A DNA stretch of 10,168 nt from JBFHRB01 sp041591915 (lineage in GTDB: Bacteria > Actinomycetota > Nitriliruptoria > Nitriliruptorales > Nitriliruptoraceae), in the NCBI GenBank assembly GCA_041591915.1, contig JBFHRB010000117.1, forward strand, positions 1 to 10,168. Direction: 5' to 3'. The position numbers and the translations under genes were made by a program. Below are positions 1 to 7,274 of this stretch, piece after piece. The notes under the pieces were generated by a model. It searched no databases, was not told the DNA's origin, and saw only the letters and a list, made by a program, of their open reading frames with translations. Position 1 is the stretch's first letter. Each line of letters opens with the position of its first letter.

Positions 1-2874
1 GACCGCTGGCGCGAGGTCGCCGAGGAACGCCGTGTCGCGATGGAGCGGCTCCGTCAGCACCCCGTCGTCCGGGTCCTGTACCGGCTCGCGCGGCTGGTGC
101 TCCCCGGTCTTCGCGTGGCCAGGCATCGGGCCGCTCCGGTCGTCCGCACGGCCCGCCGGACCGGCTCGGCACTCAAGGTGCTGCCCGACAACCTGGGGGC
201 GGCCCAGCGCGAGCGCGCGCTCATGGACGCACTCGAGCGCATCCCCCCACCGCCGCCCGACCCACGGCGGGTGGCACTCGTCATCCTGACCCGCGACGGG
301 AGGGACAACCTCGCGCGGCTGCTCCCGGCCATCCGGGGGACGACGGAGCCCTCTCGGACGGAGATCGTCGTCGTCGACAACGCCTCCGGAGAGGGCACGA
401 CCAGCTTCCTCGCATCGCAGGACGACGTCCGCGTCGTGCGCAACGAGACGAACCTCTCCTTCAGCGCGGCCAACAACGCCGGTGCCGCGGCCACCGACGC
501 GCCGGTCCTGTGCTTCCTCAACGACGACGTGGAACCCATCGCCCCGGGGTGGCTGGACCACCTCCTCGGCGAGCTCGATGGCGACGTCGCCGCCGTCGGC
601 GCCCAGCTCGTCTACCCGCGACGTGGGTTGTTCGAGGGGCGCACCGCGGACGTGTCGGTGCAGCACATCGGCATCGAGCTCCACGTCGACGACGACGTCC
701 CGGTCGCGCGCAACGTGAGCGCGCCGACCCCCGATCCGTCGCTGCCTGCCGGGGACGTGCACGCCGCGACCGCGGCATGCCTCCTCGTCGATCGAGCCGC
801 CTTCGATCGCGTCGGCGGCTTCGACGACCGCTACGAGTACGGGGCGGAGGACGTCGACCTCTGCGTACGACTGCGCGAGGCGGGCCACCGCCTCCGCGTC
901 GCGCCCGCCGCCGTCCTGTGGCACCACGAAGGGGCGACGCGGCACCGCGTCGCCACATCGACGGAGCTGAACGAGCGCCAGACCCGCAACTGGCGCCGCT
1001 TCGCGGAGCGGTTCGGCCCCAGCCTCAGCCGGTCGCTGCGGCTGGCCACGATCAACGGCGGAGACCCCTCACAGCCCCTTCGCCTGGCCGTCACCGTGAC
1101 GCGCGACGACCCGGACGCTGGTTACGGCGACTGGTACACGGCGCACGAGCTCGGGGCTGCCTGCGAGCGGATCGGCTGGACCGTCAGGTACGTCGAGCGG
1201 TACCGCGACGCCTGGTACGACCAGCTAGACGACGTGGACGCCGTGCTCGTGCTGCTCGACCTGTTCGATGTTCGCCGCGCGCCCGAAGGCGTGACGACGA
1301 TCGCCTGGATACGCAACTGGCCGCAGCGATGGATGGCCCACCCCTGGTTCGAGGCCTACGACGTCGTGCTCACCTCGAGCGAGCGCATGGCCGACGAGGT
1401 CGAGGCGGAGGTCGGCGTCCGTCCGGAGGTGCTCCGGCTGGCGACGTCGCCGGAGCGGTTCGCGCGCGAGCCGGGCGGAGACAGGGCAGGCGTCGTCCTC
1501 ACGGCGAACCACTGGGGGCGCGACCGCGGCCTCGACGCCGTGATCGCGGCCGTCCCCGAGCTGGAGCTGTACGGCAAGGGATGGGAAGGAGTGCCGGAGG
1601 CCTCGGCCGTCGCCCGCGGCCCGCTGCCGTACGAGGCGCTCGCCGACCTCTACGCGCGGTCCGAGGTGGTGCTCGACGTCGGAGCCGAGCACACGGCGGA
1701 CAGCGGTGCCCTGAACTCGCGGGTCTTCGACGGGCTGGCGGCGGGCGCGCTCGTCGTGACCGACCAGGTCGCCGGCGCGGAGGAACTGTTCGACGCGGAG
1801 CTGCCCGCGTACTCGTCGGCTTCGGAGCTCCCGGAGCTGCTCTCCGGCCTCCGTTCCGACCCGCAGACGCCCTCCCGCCTGGAGCGACTGCGTGATCGCG
1901 TGCTGGCGGAGCACACCTACGAGGCGCGTGCACGACAGCTCCGCGACATCCTCGTTGCGGAAGCCGAACGCGCCCGGGTCGCCCTCCTCATCGGCACCCC
2001 CGACCGCCGTTCCTACGACTCGTGGGGCGACAGCCACCTCGCGGAGGCGCTCGCACGCGCGCTCGCCCGTCGGGGCGTCCGAACGCGCATCTTCACCGCC
2101 GACGGTTGGGGGGCTCGCGCCCGCTTCGGCCAGGACGTCTGCATCCACCTCAAGGGCCGCGGGGTCGCCGAGCGGGCCGAGGGCCAGTTCCACGTCCTGT
2201 GGGTGATCAGCCACCCCGACGAGGTCACGCCGGGCGAGCTCGACGGCGCCGATCTCGTGCTGGCAGCGTCCGAGGGGCTGGCGCACCGTCTGCGCGACCA
2301 GACGGAGACCCCGGTGGAGGTGCTGCTGCAGGCGACGGACGCGCGGCGCTTCCGGCCCCGGCCTCGCGACCCCCGGTACACCCACGACGTGGCCTTCGTT
2401 GGCAACTCCAAGTTCACGTTCCGCCCCGTCATCGAGCACGCGCTGCAAGCCGACCTCGACGTCGCCATCTACGGCGCCAACTGGGAGAAGTTCATCGACC
2501 CGAGGCACGTCCGCGCGAAGCACGTGCCCAACGACGAGCTCCCGTCCGTGTACTCGTCCGTTGGCGTCCTGCTCAACGACCACTGGGACGACATGCGCCG
2601 GGCCGGGATCGTGTCCAACCGACTGTTCGACGCCCTGGCCTGCGGGGCCGTCGTGGTCAGCGACGACGTGCCCGGCCTGGCCGAGCTCTTCGACGGGGCC
2701 GTCGAGACCTACTCGTCGCCCGATGACCTGCGACGTTCCGTCGAGCGACTGCTGTCCGATGCCGACGAGCGCGCGCGGCGGTCGAGCCTGGGGCGCGAGA
2801 TCGTCTCGTCCGCCCACACGTTCGACCACCGTGCCGAGCAGTTGCTCGGCCACCTCGAGCGGTACCGCGACTGA
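1..2874 (+). CDS. multi-domain glycosyltransferase (GT2 + two CgeB-like GT4 domains), 5' partial
   Basis: Probable cytoplasmic or membrane-associated glycosyltransferase building a surface polysaccharide; sugar specificity cannot be read. The frame is open to the window edge. The first ATG is at 40, but the 13 codons before it keep the G/C third-position bias and resemble a charged linker helix (WREVAEERR), so the true start probably lies upstream. Residues here count from that ATG (944 aa). About 77-310 is a GT2 domain: VVDNAS at 111-116, NDD at 161-163 as the DxD metal/nucleotide-sugar site, GGFDDRYEYGAED ending at 271. About 347-640 and 645-940 are two related domains of the CgeB-like glycos_trans_1_2 type, with SRVFDGLAAGALVVTD at 560-575 and NRLFDALACGAVVVSDD at 860-876. 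A weak GAGGAA lies 12 nt before the ATG, so a start at 40 is not excluded. The stop overlaps the next start (TGATG), suggesting translational coupling. Family call firm; extent of the N-terminus unsure. Confidence 0.9.
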   Translation, partial: DRWREVAEERRVAMERLRQHPVVRVLYRLARLVLPGLRVARHRAAPVVRTARRTGSALKVLPDNLGAAQRERALMDALERIPPPPPDPRRVALVILTRDGRDNLARLLPAIRGTTEPSRTEIVVVDNASGEGTTSFLASQDDVRVVRNETNLSFSAANNAGAAATDAPVLCFLNDDVEPIAPGWLDHLLGELDGDVAAVGAQLVYPRRGLFEGRTADVSVQHIGIELHVDDDVPVARNVSAPTPDPSLPAGDVHAATAACLLVDRAAFDRVGGFDDRYEYGAEDVDLCVRLREAGHRLRVAPAAVLWHHEGATRHRVATSTELNERQTRNWRRFAERFGPSLSRSLRLATINGGDPSQPLRLAVTVTRDDPDAGYGDWYTAHELGAACERIGWTVRYVERYRDAWYDQLDDVDAVLVLLDLFDVRRAPEGVTTIAWIRNWPQRWMAHPWFEAYDVVLTSSERMADEVEAEVGVRPEVLRLATSPERFAREPGGDRAGVVLTANHWGRDRGLDAVIAAVPELELYGKGWEGVPEASAVARGPLPYEALADLYARSEVVLDVGAEHTADSGALNSRVFDGLAAGALVVTDQVAGAEELFDAELPAYSSASELPELLSGLRSDPQTPSRLERLRDRVLAEHTYEARARQLRDILVAEAERARVALLIGTPDRRSYDSWGDSHLAEALARALARRGVRTRIFTADGWGARARFGQDVCIHLKGRGVAERAEGQFHVLWVISHPDEVTPGELDGADLVLAASEGLAHRLRDQTETPVEVLLQATDARRFRPRPRDPRYTHDVAFVGNSKFTFRPVIEHALQADLDVAIYGANWEKFIDPRHVRAKHVPNDELPSVYSSVGVLLNDHWDDMRRAGIVSNRLFDALACGAVVVSDDVPGLAELFDGAVETYSSPDDLRRSVERLLSDADERARRSSLGREIVSSAHTFDHRAEQLLGHLERYRD
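1078..2859 (+). repeat. protein-level tandem duplication of a CgeB-like domain
   Basis: The C-terminal two thirds of the first glycosyltransferase consist of two homologous units of about 295 residues (1078-1959 and 1972-2859). Matching landmarks keep a nearly constant offset: LRLATSPERF at 464 and LLQATDARRF at 762 (offset 298), YGKGWEG at 511 and YGANWEK at 811 (offset 300), SRVFDGLAAGALVV at 560 and NRLFDALACGAVVV at 860 (offset 300). The DNA is well diverged, so this is an old domain duplication and not a recent repeat. The alignment was made by eye. Confidence 0.75.
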
Positions 2875-3956
2875 TGCGCGTCCTCGTCGTCACGATCGTC
2901 CACACGCCGAAGGACGCGCGGATCTTCGCGCGGCAGATCCGTGCGCTGCGTGAGGCCGGACACCACGTGACCTACGCCGCCCCGTGGACGGCCCGCTCCG
3001 TGGCGCCGCCGAGCGAGATCGAGACGCGCGACCTGCCGCGAGCGAGCGGCCGCTCTCGTGCCGGCGCCGTCCGCGCCGCCCGGGACCTCCTCGCCCGCGA
3101 CGGCAGTCGCCACGACATCGTCCTGCTCCACGACCCCGACCTCCTGCTCTCCCTGCGCGGGCGCCGCCCCGACGTGCCGATCGTCTGGGACGTCCACGAG
3201 GACACGAGCGCCGCCCTCGTCGATCGCGACTGGGTCCCGGCAGCGGGCCGGAGCGTTCTGCAGGCGATGGTCCGCCGGGCCGAGCGCTGGGCGGAGCGCG
3301 AGCTCCACCTGCTGCTCGCGGAGGACCGGTACCAGGAGCGGTTCGAGCGGCAGCACCCGGTCGTGCACAACTACCCGATCGTGCCCGACGAGGTGCCGCC
3401 GTCCGATGCACGCGTCGCGACCTACGTGGGCCGGCTCGCGTGGAGCCGCGGACTCGCGGAGCTCATCGGGACGGGGGATGCACTGGGCGACGTGGCCCGC
3501 GTGCAACTCGTCGGTTGGGCCGATGCCAACGCCGACGAGGCCGTCCGGGAGGCGGCCGACCGCGGGGGCATCGACTGGACGGGCGGCGCGTACGTGCCGA
3601 ACGAGCAGGCGCTGGCGATGCTGGAGGGTTCGGCTGCCGGGTTGAACCTGCTCCACGACCAGCCCAACTACCGCGTCAGCCTCCCCACGAAGGTCATCGA
3701 GTACATGGCGCGAGGCGTGCCGGTCGTCACGACGCCGCTCCCGCTCGCCGTGGACCTCGTCGAACGCCACGACTGCGGGATCGTCGTCCCATTCGGAGAC
3801 GCGGAGGCCGCCGCCGACGCCGTCCGCCGGCTCGTCGACGACCCCGAGCTCCGACACCGCCTCGCCGCCAACGGCCACGCGGCCGCGCTCGAGCACTACG
3901 ACTGGCGGGTCGAGGGCAAGCGGTTCGTCCGCCAGCTCGAGGAGTGGGCTCGGTGA
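2874..3956 (+). CDS. GT4-type glycosyltransferase
   Basis: A 360-aa predicted retaining glycosyltransferase with GT-B fold, probably cytoplasmic, adding a sugar from a nucleotide donor to a lipid-linked or polysaccharide acceptor. The N-terminal half (1-175) opens with the Rossmann-type strand MRVLVVTIVH and has HDPDLL at 86-91 and DVHED at 106-110, as in GT4-like N-terminal domains. The C-terminal donor-binding half has YVGRLAWSRGLAEL at 184-197 and SLPTKVIEYMARGVPVV at 269-285, followed by DCGIVVPFGD at 300-309, the usual GT4 nucleotide-sugar region. Length is normal for the family and no membrane segment is seen. ATG at 2874 shares one base with the upstream TGA; only a weak GAGCGG lies 11 nt before it, so translation is probably coupled to the upstream gene. 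The downstream GTG overlaps its stop by 4 nt. Donor and acceptor unknown. Confidence 0.92.
   Translation: MRVLVVTIVHTPKDARIFARQIRALREAGHHVTYAAPWTARSVAPPSEIETRDLPRASGRSRAGAVRAARDLLARDGSRHDIVLLHDPDLLLSLRGRRPDVPIVWDVHEDTSAALVDRDWVPAAGRSVLQAMVRRAERWAERELHLLLAEDRYQERFERQHPVVHNYPIVPDEVPPSDARVATYVGRLAWSRGLAELIGTGDALGDVARVQLVGWADANADEAVREAADRGGIDWTGGAYVPNEQALAMLEGSAAGLNLLHDQPNYRVSLPTKVIEYMARGVPVVTTPLPLAVDLVERHDCGIVVPFGDAEAAADAVRRLVDDPELRHRLAANGHAAALEHYDWRVEGKRFVRQLEEWAR
3939..3944 (+). promoter_or_regulatory. ribosome binding site supporting the GTG start at 3953
   Basis: GAGGAG lies 8 nt before GTG 3953, inside the end of the preceding glycosyltransferase gene. It fixes the start of the ExoA-like gene at this GTG, although the same frame stays open for almost 1 kb upstream as an artefact of high GC. 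Confidence 0.7.
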
Positions 3957-4957
3957 GCCAGCTCATCCTCGCGCCCCTCCCGCCAGAGCCGGCCGTCGCG
4001 GTCATCGTCCCCGCCCGCAACAGCGCGGCGACCCTCCGCGCTGCGGTCGCATCCGCGCTCTCCCAGGACACCACCGGCCCCCTCACCGTGACCATCGCGG
4101 TGGGCCCGTCGCACGACAACACCCGTGACGTCGCGGACGCGCTCGCGGCCGAGCACGCCAACGTCACGGTCGTCGACAACCCGACGGGCACGACACCGGC
4201 GGCCCTGAACCGCGCGGTCTCGGCGTCACGGGGCCAGGTCGTCGTCCGCCTCGACGCGCACGCCGAGCTGCCCGCCGGCTACGCCGCGCGGGCGGTCGAA
4301 CTCCTCCGCGAGACGGGCGCCGCCAACGTCGGTGGCATGCAGGTGCCCGAGGCCGACGACGGGATGCAGGCCGCGATCGCGGCCGCGATGCGTTCGCCCG
4401 TCGGGGCCGGTGGAGCGCGGTACCGCGTGGGCGGCCAGCCGGGCCCCGTCGACACCGTGTACCTCGGGGTCTTCCGCCGCGATGCGCTCGTGGTCGCCGG
4501 GGGGTTCGACGAGGCGCTGATCCGCAACCAGGACTACGAGCTGAACCACCGCCTGCGCGAGCTCGGCGGCACGGTGTACTTCCACCCAGACCTCGCCGTG
4601 ACGTACCGACCCCGCCCCACCCTGAGGGCGCTCGCGAGGCAGTACCACGAGTACGGCCGCTGGAAGAGGGTCGTCGCGCGACTGCACCCCGGGTCGCTCC
4701 GACTCCGCCAGCTCCTGCCCCCGCTCTTCGTCGTCGGTCTCGTGGTCGCGGCCATCGCCGCGCTCATCACCGGCCACCCGCTGCTGCTCGTCGTGCCGGC
4801 AGCCGCCTACCTCGCGGCCCTCCTGGTCGCCGGGGCACTCGCGGACCCCGTCCGCGCCCCGCTCGTCGCCGCCGCCCTCGCGGTGATGCACGTGGTGTGG
4901 GCGGTAGGCTTCCTGCGTGGGGGACCACCCGGAGCGCCGCGACGTGCTGCCGGCTGA
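3953..4957 (+). CDS. ExoA-like membrane glycosyltransferase, family GT2
   Basis: A 334-aa glycosyltransferase resembling the succinoglycan ExoA group, which extends a lipid-linked sugar at the inner face of the membrane. GT2 domain at about 14-250: AVIVPARNSAATLRAAVASA starts at 17, RLDAHAELP at 99-107 carries the DxD-like metal site (D101), VYLGVFRRDALVVAGGFDEA at 169-188 and NQDYELNHRL at 192-201 cover the acceptor side, and YHEYGRWK at 231-238 resembles the Q/RW motif region. Three hydrophobic helices at about 254-272, 276-297 and 302-322 form a C-terminal membrane anchor, as in ExoA-type proteins. The GTG start is chosen because of the GAGGAG site and the GTGA overlap with the upstream stop; the long open frame before it is a shadow of the GT4 gene. 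Third cistron of the polysaccharide operon. Linkage and sugar cannot be predicted. Confidence 0.9.
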   Translation: MSQLILAPLPPEPAVAVIVPARNSAATLRAAVASALSQDTTGPLTVTIAVGPSHDNTRDVADALAAEHANVTVVDNPTGTTPAALNRAVSASRGQVVVRLDAHAELPAGYAARAVELLRETGAANVGGMQVPEADDGMQAAIAAAMRSPVGAGGARYRVGGQPGPVDTVYLGVFRRDALVVAGGFDEALIRNQDYELNHRLRELGGTVYFHPDLAVTYRPRPTLRALARQYHEYGRWKRVVARLHPGSLRLRQLLPPLFVVGLVVAAIAALITGHPLLLVVPAAAYLAALLVAGALADPVRAPLVAAALAVMHVVWAVGFLRGGPPGAPRRAAG

Positions 4958-4988
4958 CCCCCGTCCGCGACCCTGAGCGAGCACGCTC

Positions 4989-6500
4989 ATGACCGATCCC
5001 GATCGTCCGGCCCGCAGGGGTCGACCGGGCGGGCAGGGCCGGACCTCGAGCGATCCCGACGCTTCGGAGCCCAGCCGCCAGCGTCCGCGGCGCCCGGCGT
5101 CCACCGGCCCCAACCTCCCGCTGCTGACCCGCCTGAACCAGCGCGGGTTCCGGCTCGTCATGCTCGGGGACGGCCTGGCGCTCTACGCGCTGATGGTGCT
5201 CGTCGCCGTCGTTCGCTACGGGCTGCTGAACCGTGGCACCGACGGCTGGTTCGACTGGCCCACCTACCCGGTGCCGCTGTACCTGCTGAGCTTCGCGCTC
5301 CTCACGTCGCTGTACCTCGTGACGTTCTACTTCGGGGGGCTGTACGAGCGCGAGCCACGCCTCGGGTTCCCGCCGGCGCTGCCGCGCGTCGTCCGCCTCG
5401 CCCTCATCGCAACGGGCCTGTTCGCCGGCCTCGAGTTCGTGGCGACGTCGCTCTCGGAGCGCATCGGCGAGGCCGGCACGGCCAGGGCGCTCCCGATGCC
5501 GCTCATCAACCTCACGGCGATCTTCTTCCTGGGCTCCATCATGGTCGCTGGGCTCCGGCGCGCCGCGAACTGGATGCGCGTGAACCGCGAGGGCCCGCCG
5601 CGGGCGATCCTCGTCGGGGCGCCCGACGAGGTGAACACGGCGCGCAAGCACCTCGACGAGGAGCAGGAGCGGATCAACGTCGTCGCCGAGTTCAGCGACG
5701 TCCGTGGCCTGGTCGACCGCGTGCAGGAGCTCGGCGTGACCGACGTCGTCCTGCTGTCGAGTCGGTGGCTCGACACGCTCTACCCGACCGTGCTCACGAC
5801 GCTCGAGGACCGTGGCGTCAACGTCCTGCAGCGGGTCACGGCCAAGGAGACGATGTTCGGCCTCGAGCGCGTCCGCCAGGTCGGTGGCCTGCCGTTCGTG
5901 CTCCTGCGCAGCCACACCATCCCGGCGAGCCGGATCCGCTTCAAGCGCTTCACCGACCTCGTGTTCCTCACGGCCGCGTCCCCGATCCTGCTGCCGCTGC
6001 TGCTGCTCACGGCCATCTACGTCCGGCTGGTCGCGGGGTCACCGATCCTGTTCTGGCAGGAGCGCGTTGGGCGGGCCGGCGCCCGGTTCCGGATGGTGAA
6101 GTTCCGGACGATGTACGCCAACGCCGAGGAGGACGGCAGCCCGAGACTCGCCACGCGCGACGACCCGCGCATCATCCCGGCGTGCACGTGGCTGCGAGCC
6201 ACGCGGCTGGACGAGCTGCCCCAGATCTACAACATCCTGCGCGGCGACATGGCGCTCGTCGGCCCGCGCCCGGAGCGCCCCGAGCTCACCGAGCAGTTCG
6301 AGCAGATCATCCCGGGCTACGAGCGGCGCCATGAGCTGCCTCCGGGCCTGACGGGGCTCGCGCAGATCCACGGCCGCTATCACACGGACCCCGAGTACAA
6401 GCTGGGCTACGACCTGCAGTACCTCGTGAACTGGTCGCCGGTCCTCGACCTCGAGATCATCGCGCGGACCGTGGCCGTGGTCCTCCTGCGTCGGGTGTGA
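4989..6500 (+). CDS. polyprenyl-phosphate glycosylphosphotransferase (WbaP/WcaJ type)
   Basis: A 503-aa integral membrane enzyme that should transfer a sugar-1-phosphate from a nucleotide sugar to undecaprenyl phosphate, the first committed step of an exopolysaccharide or O-antigen-like repeat unit. Residues 1-48 form a hydrophilic Arg/Pro/Gly-rich tail. Four hydrophobic helices follow at about 57-76, 95-115, 133-152 and 172-190. About 205-310 is the Rossmann-like middle domain (AILVGAPDEV at 206-215). A hydrophobic segment with Pro332 (about 321-349) precedes the catalytic bacterial sugar transferase domain: FWQERVGRAGARFRMVKFRTM at 355-375, RLDELPQ at 406-412 with the expected Asp-Glu dyad D408-E409, then RGDMALVGPRPERPE at 418-432 and LPPGLTGLAQIHGR at 450-463. 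Length and order are typical. An in-frame stop lies 15 nt before ATG 4989; the ribosome site is weak (GAGCGAG, 7 nt). The gene follows the ExoA-like gene by 31 nt, so it probably belongs to the same operon. Sugar specificity (hexose or HexNAc) is not readable. Confidence 0.95.
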   Translation: MTDPDRPARRGRPGGQGRTSSDPDASEPSRQRPRRPASTGPNLPLLTRLNQRGFRLVMLGDGLALYALMVLVAVVRYGLLNRGTDGWFDWPTYPVPLYLLSFALLTSLYLVTFYFGGLYEREPRLGFPPALPRVVRLALIATGLFAGLEFVATSLSERIGEAGTARALPMPLINLTAIFFLGSIMVAGLRRAANWMRVNREGPPRAILVGAPDEVNTARKHLDEEQERINVVAEFSDVRGLVDRVQELGVTDVVLLSSRWLDTLYPTVLTTLEDRGVNVLQRVTAKETMFGLERVRQVGGLPFVLLRSHTIPASRIRFKRFTDLVFLTAASPILLPLLLLTAIYVRLVAGSPILFWQERVGRAGARFRMVKFRTMYANAEEDGSPRLATRDDPRIIPACTWLRATRLDELPQIYNILRGDMALVGPRPERPELTEQFEQIIPGYERRHELPPGLTGLAQIHGRYHTDPEYKLGYDLQYLVNWSPVLDLEIIARTVAVVLLRRV

Positions 6501-6542
6501 GCCCGGTCGGGCTGGGCCCGTCGGCGTCCGCCGGAGGGGCTC
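6499..6542 (+). terminator. possible bidirectional terminator between convergent genes
   Basis: The 40-nt gap between the converging glycosylphosphotransferase and DUF5319-type genes is rich in dyad symmetry. GAGCCC 6499-6504 can pair with GGGCTC 6537-6542, spanning the gap and touching both stop codons. Inside lie GCCCG-GT-CGGGC (6501-6512) and CGGC-GTCC-GCCG (6522-6533). There is no U-tract on either strand. The outer stem and the first inner hairpin compete. In such GC-rich DNA chance stems are common, so this is a weak call. Confidence 0.3.
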
Positions 6543-7134
6543 AGTTCCCGCCGTCGAGGTCGGCTTCGAGCACCTCGGGTCCGTCGGCCAGCGCCGGGTC
6601 GGGGAAGCCGGCACGTCGCAGCACCGTCGAGGCGGCCTCCGCGTCGAGCCCCACCGATTCGAGCGCCTGGCGCAGCCGCTCGGAGGCGAGGACGGTCCCG
6701 CATCGCGGGCAGAAGTTCGCGAGGGCGAGGTCCGCCTCGAGCAGCAGGTTGCAGCGCGGGCACGCGTCCGAGCGGAGGCGCTCGTCCGCGCCGACATCGC
6801 GGAGTGCGTCCACGTACCCCCGCGCGTAGTCCCAGGGGATGTACTCCTCCGGGTCCGGCGCGTACGCCTGCTCGTGGACCGGTGTCTCGCCGGTCTCGAG
6901 CAGCGTCTCGAGGTTCATGCGGAGCATGTCCCAGGGGTAGTAGTGCTCCTCGGCGCAGTCGGGGCAGTAGACCGACACGCCGCGGTAGCCCTCGTCGGAG
7001 AACGTGCCCTCGAACCGCATGAGGTCGATGAGGTCCTGCCGCACGAGCGCCGATTCGTGGTCGTCGAGCGGGACCGGCTCGAAGTCCTCGTACTCTTCGA
7101 AGTCGTCGAACCCGTCGAACGAGTCGTCGGTCAT
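6541..7134 (-). CDS. DUF5319-like protein with C-terminal zinc ribbon
   Basis: A 197-aa protein of unknown function. The central part (about 25-115) matches my memory of the actinobacterial DUF5319 family: DLIDLMRFEGTFSDEGYRGV (34-53), then YCPDC (56-60), HYYPWDMLRMNLETLL (64-79), PVHEQAY (85-91) and PWDYARGYVDAL (100-111). Family members are, as I recall, about 120-140 aa. This one is longer because of an added C-terminal stretch with CPRC at 125-128 and CPRC at 142-145, a zinc-ribbon spacing, then a helical tail. The N-terminus is very acidic and aromatic (FDDFEEYEDFEP, 9-20). ATG 7134 is chosen over an upstream ATG at 7200 because GAGAGGTGAA lies just before it and the extra 22 residues have no family character. 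Divergent from guaB3, as DUF5319-type genes (Rv3412, from memory) lie beside guaB genes in mycobacteria. No signal peptide or membrane segment. A zinc-binding regulatory or RNA/protein-binding role is only a guess. Confidence 0.87.
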   Translation of the reverse strand: MTDDSFDGFDDFEEYEDFEPVPLDDHESALVRQDLIDLMRFEGTFSDEGYRGVSVYCPDCAEEHYYPWDMLRMNLETLLETGETPVHEQAYAPDPEEYIPWDYARGYVDALRDVGADERLRSDACPRCNLLLEADLALANFCPRCGTVLASERLRQALESVGLDAEAASTVLRRAGFPDPALADGPEVLEADLDGGN

Positions 7135-7274
7135 CGGGGCTTCACCTCTCGGCGTCCGGCCTGGACACCGCAGTCTTGGCTGTACGGCGACGGAGCGCAC
7201 GGCGTGCGAACCGTCACCTGTGGACGAGTACGGTACCCCCGTCCATCCCCACCCGAAGTCCGAGGGGTTCCGTC
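7135..7274. promoter_or_regulatory. divergent promoter region between DUF5319-type gene and guaB3
   Basis: This 140-nt region separates two divergent genes and must hold both promoters. A candidate -10 for guaB3 is TACGGT at 7229-7234, which would give a leader of about 35 nt, but no convincing -35 is visible. No clear -10 stood out on the minus strand. GAGGGG at 7262-7267 is the guaB3 ribosome site. I saw no riboswitch or strong operator palindrome. Confidence 0.4.
7141..7150 (-). promoter_or_regulatory. ribosome binding site deciding the DUF5319 start
   Basis: Read on the minus strand, GAGAGGTGAA ends about 6 nt before ATG 7134, with its GAGAGGTG core 8 nt away. It is a strong Shine-Dalgarno match, whereas nothing comparable was noted ahead of the longer alternative start at 7200, so it supports the 197-aa form. 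Confidence 0.7.

Noticed and set aside
510..1895. Plus-strand open frame of 461 codons in another frame of the first glycosyltransferase
   Set aside because: The translation is dominated by Arg, Pro and Ala with no motif, typical of a frame shadow.
1225..2853. Long minus-strand open frame (542 codons) opposite the first glycosyltransferase
   Set aside because: It lies fully antisense to a gene with clear GT motifs, shows no recognisable domain, and long antisense frames are expected at this GC content.
2709..3896. Minus-strand open frame of 395 codons opposite the GT4 gene
   Set aside because: Antisense shadow with no domain; the plus strand has convincing GT4 motifs.
2984..3952. N-terminal 323-codon extension of the ExoA-like frame
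   Set aside because: The extension overlaps the GT4 gene and is Arg/Pro-rich low-complexity; GTG 3953 with its ribosome site and 4-nt overlap is a much better start.
4917..4976. Short GTG-started frame across the ExoA-like gene end
   Set aside because: About 19 codons, mostly inside the upstream gene, no supporting signal.
4767..5915. Minus-strand open frame of 382 codons opposite the glycosylphosphotransferase
   Set aside because: Low-complexity composition (Glu, Arg, Gln, Val), no motif, antisense to a strongly supported enzyme.
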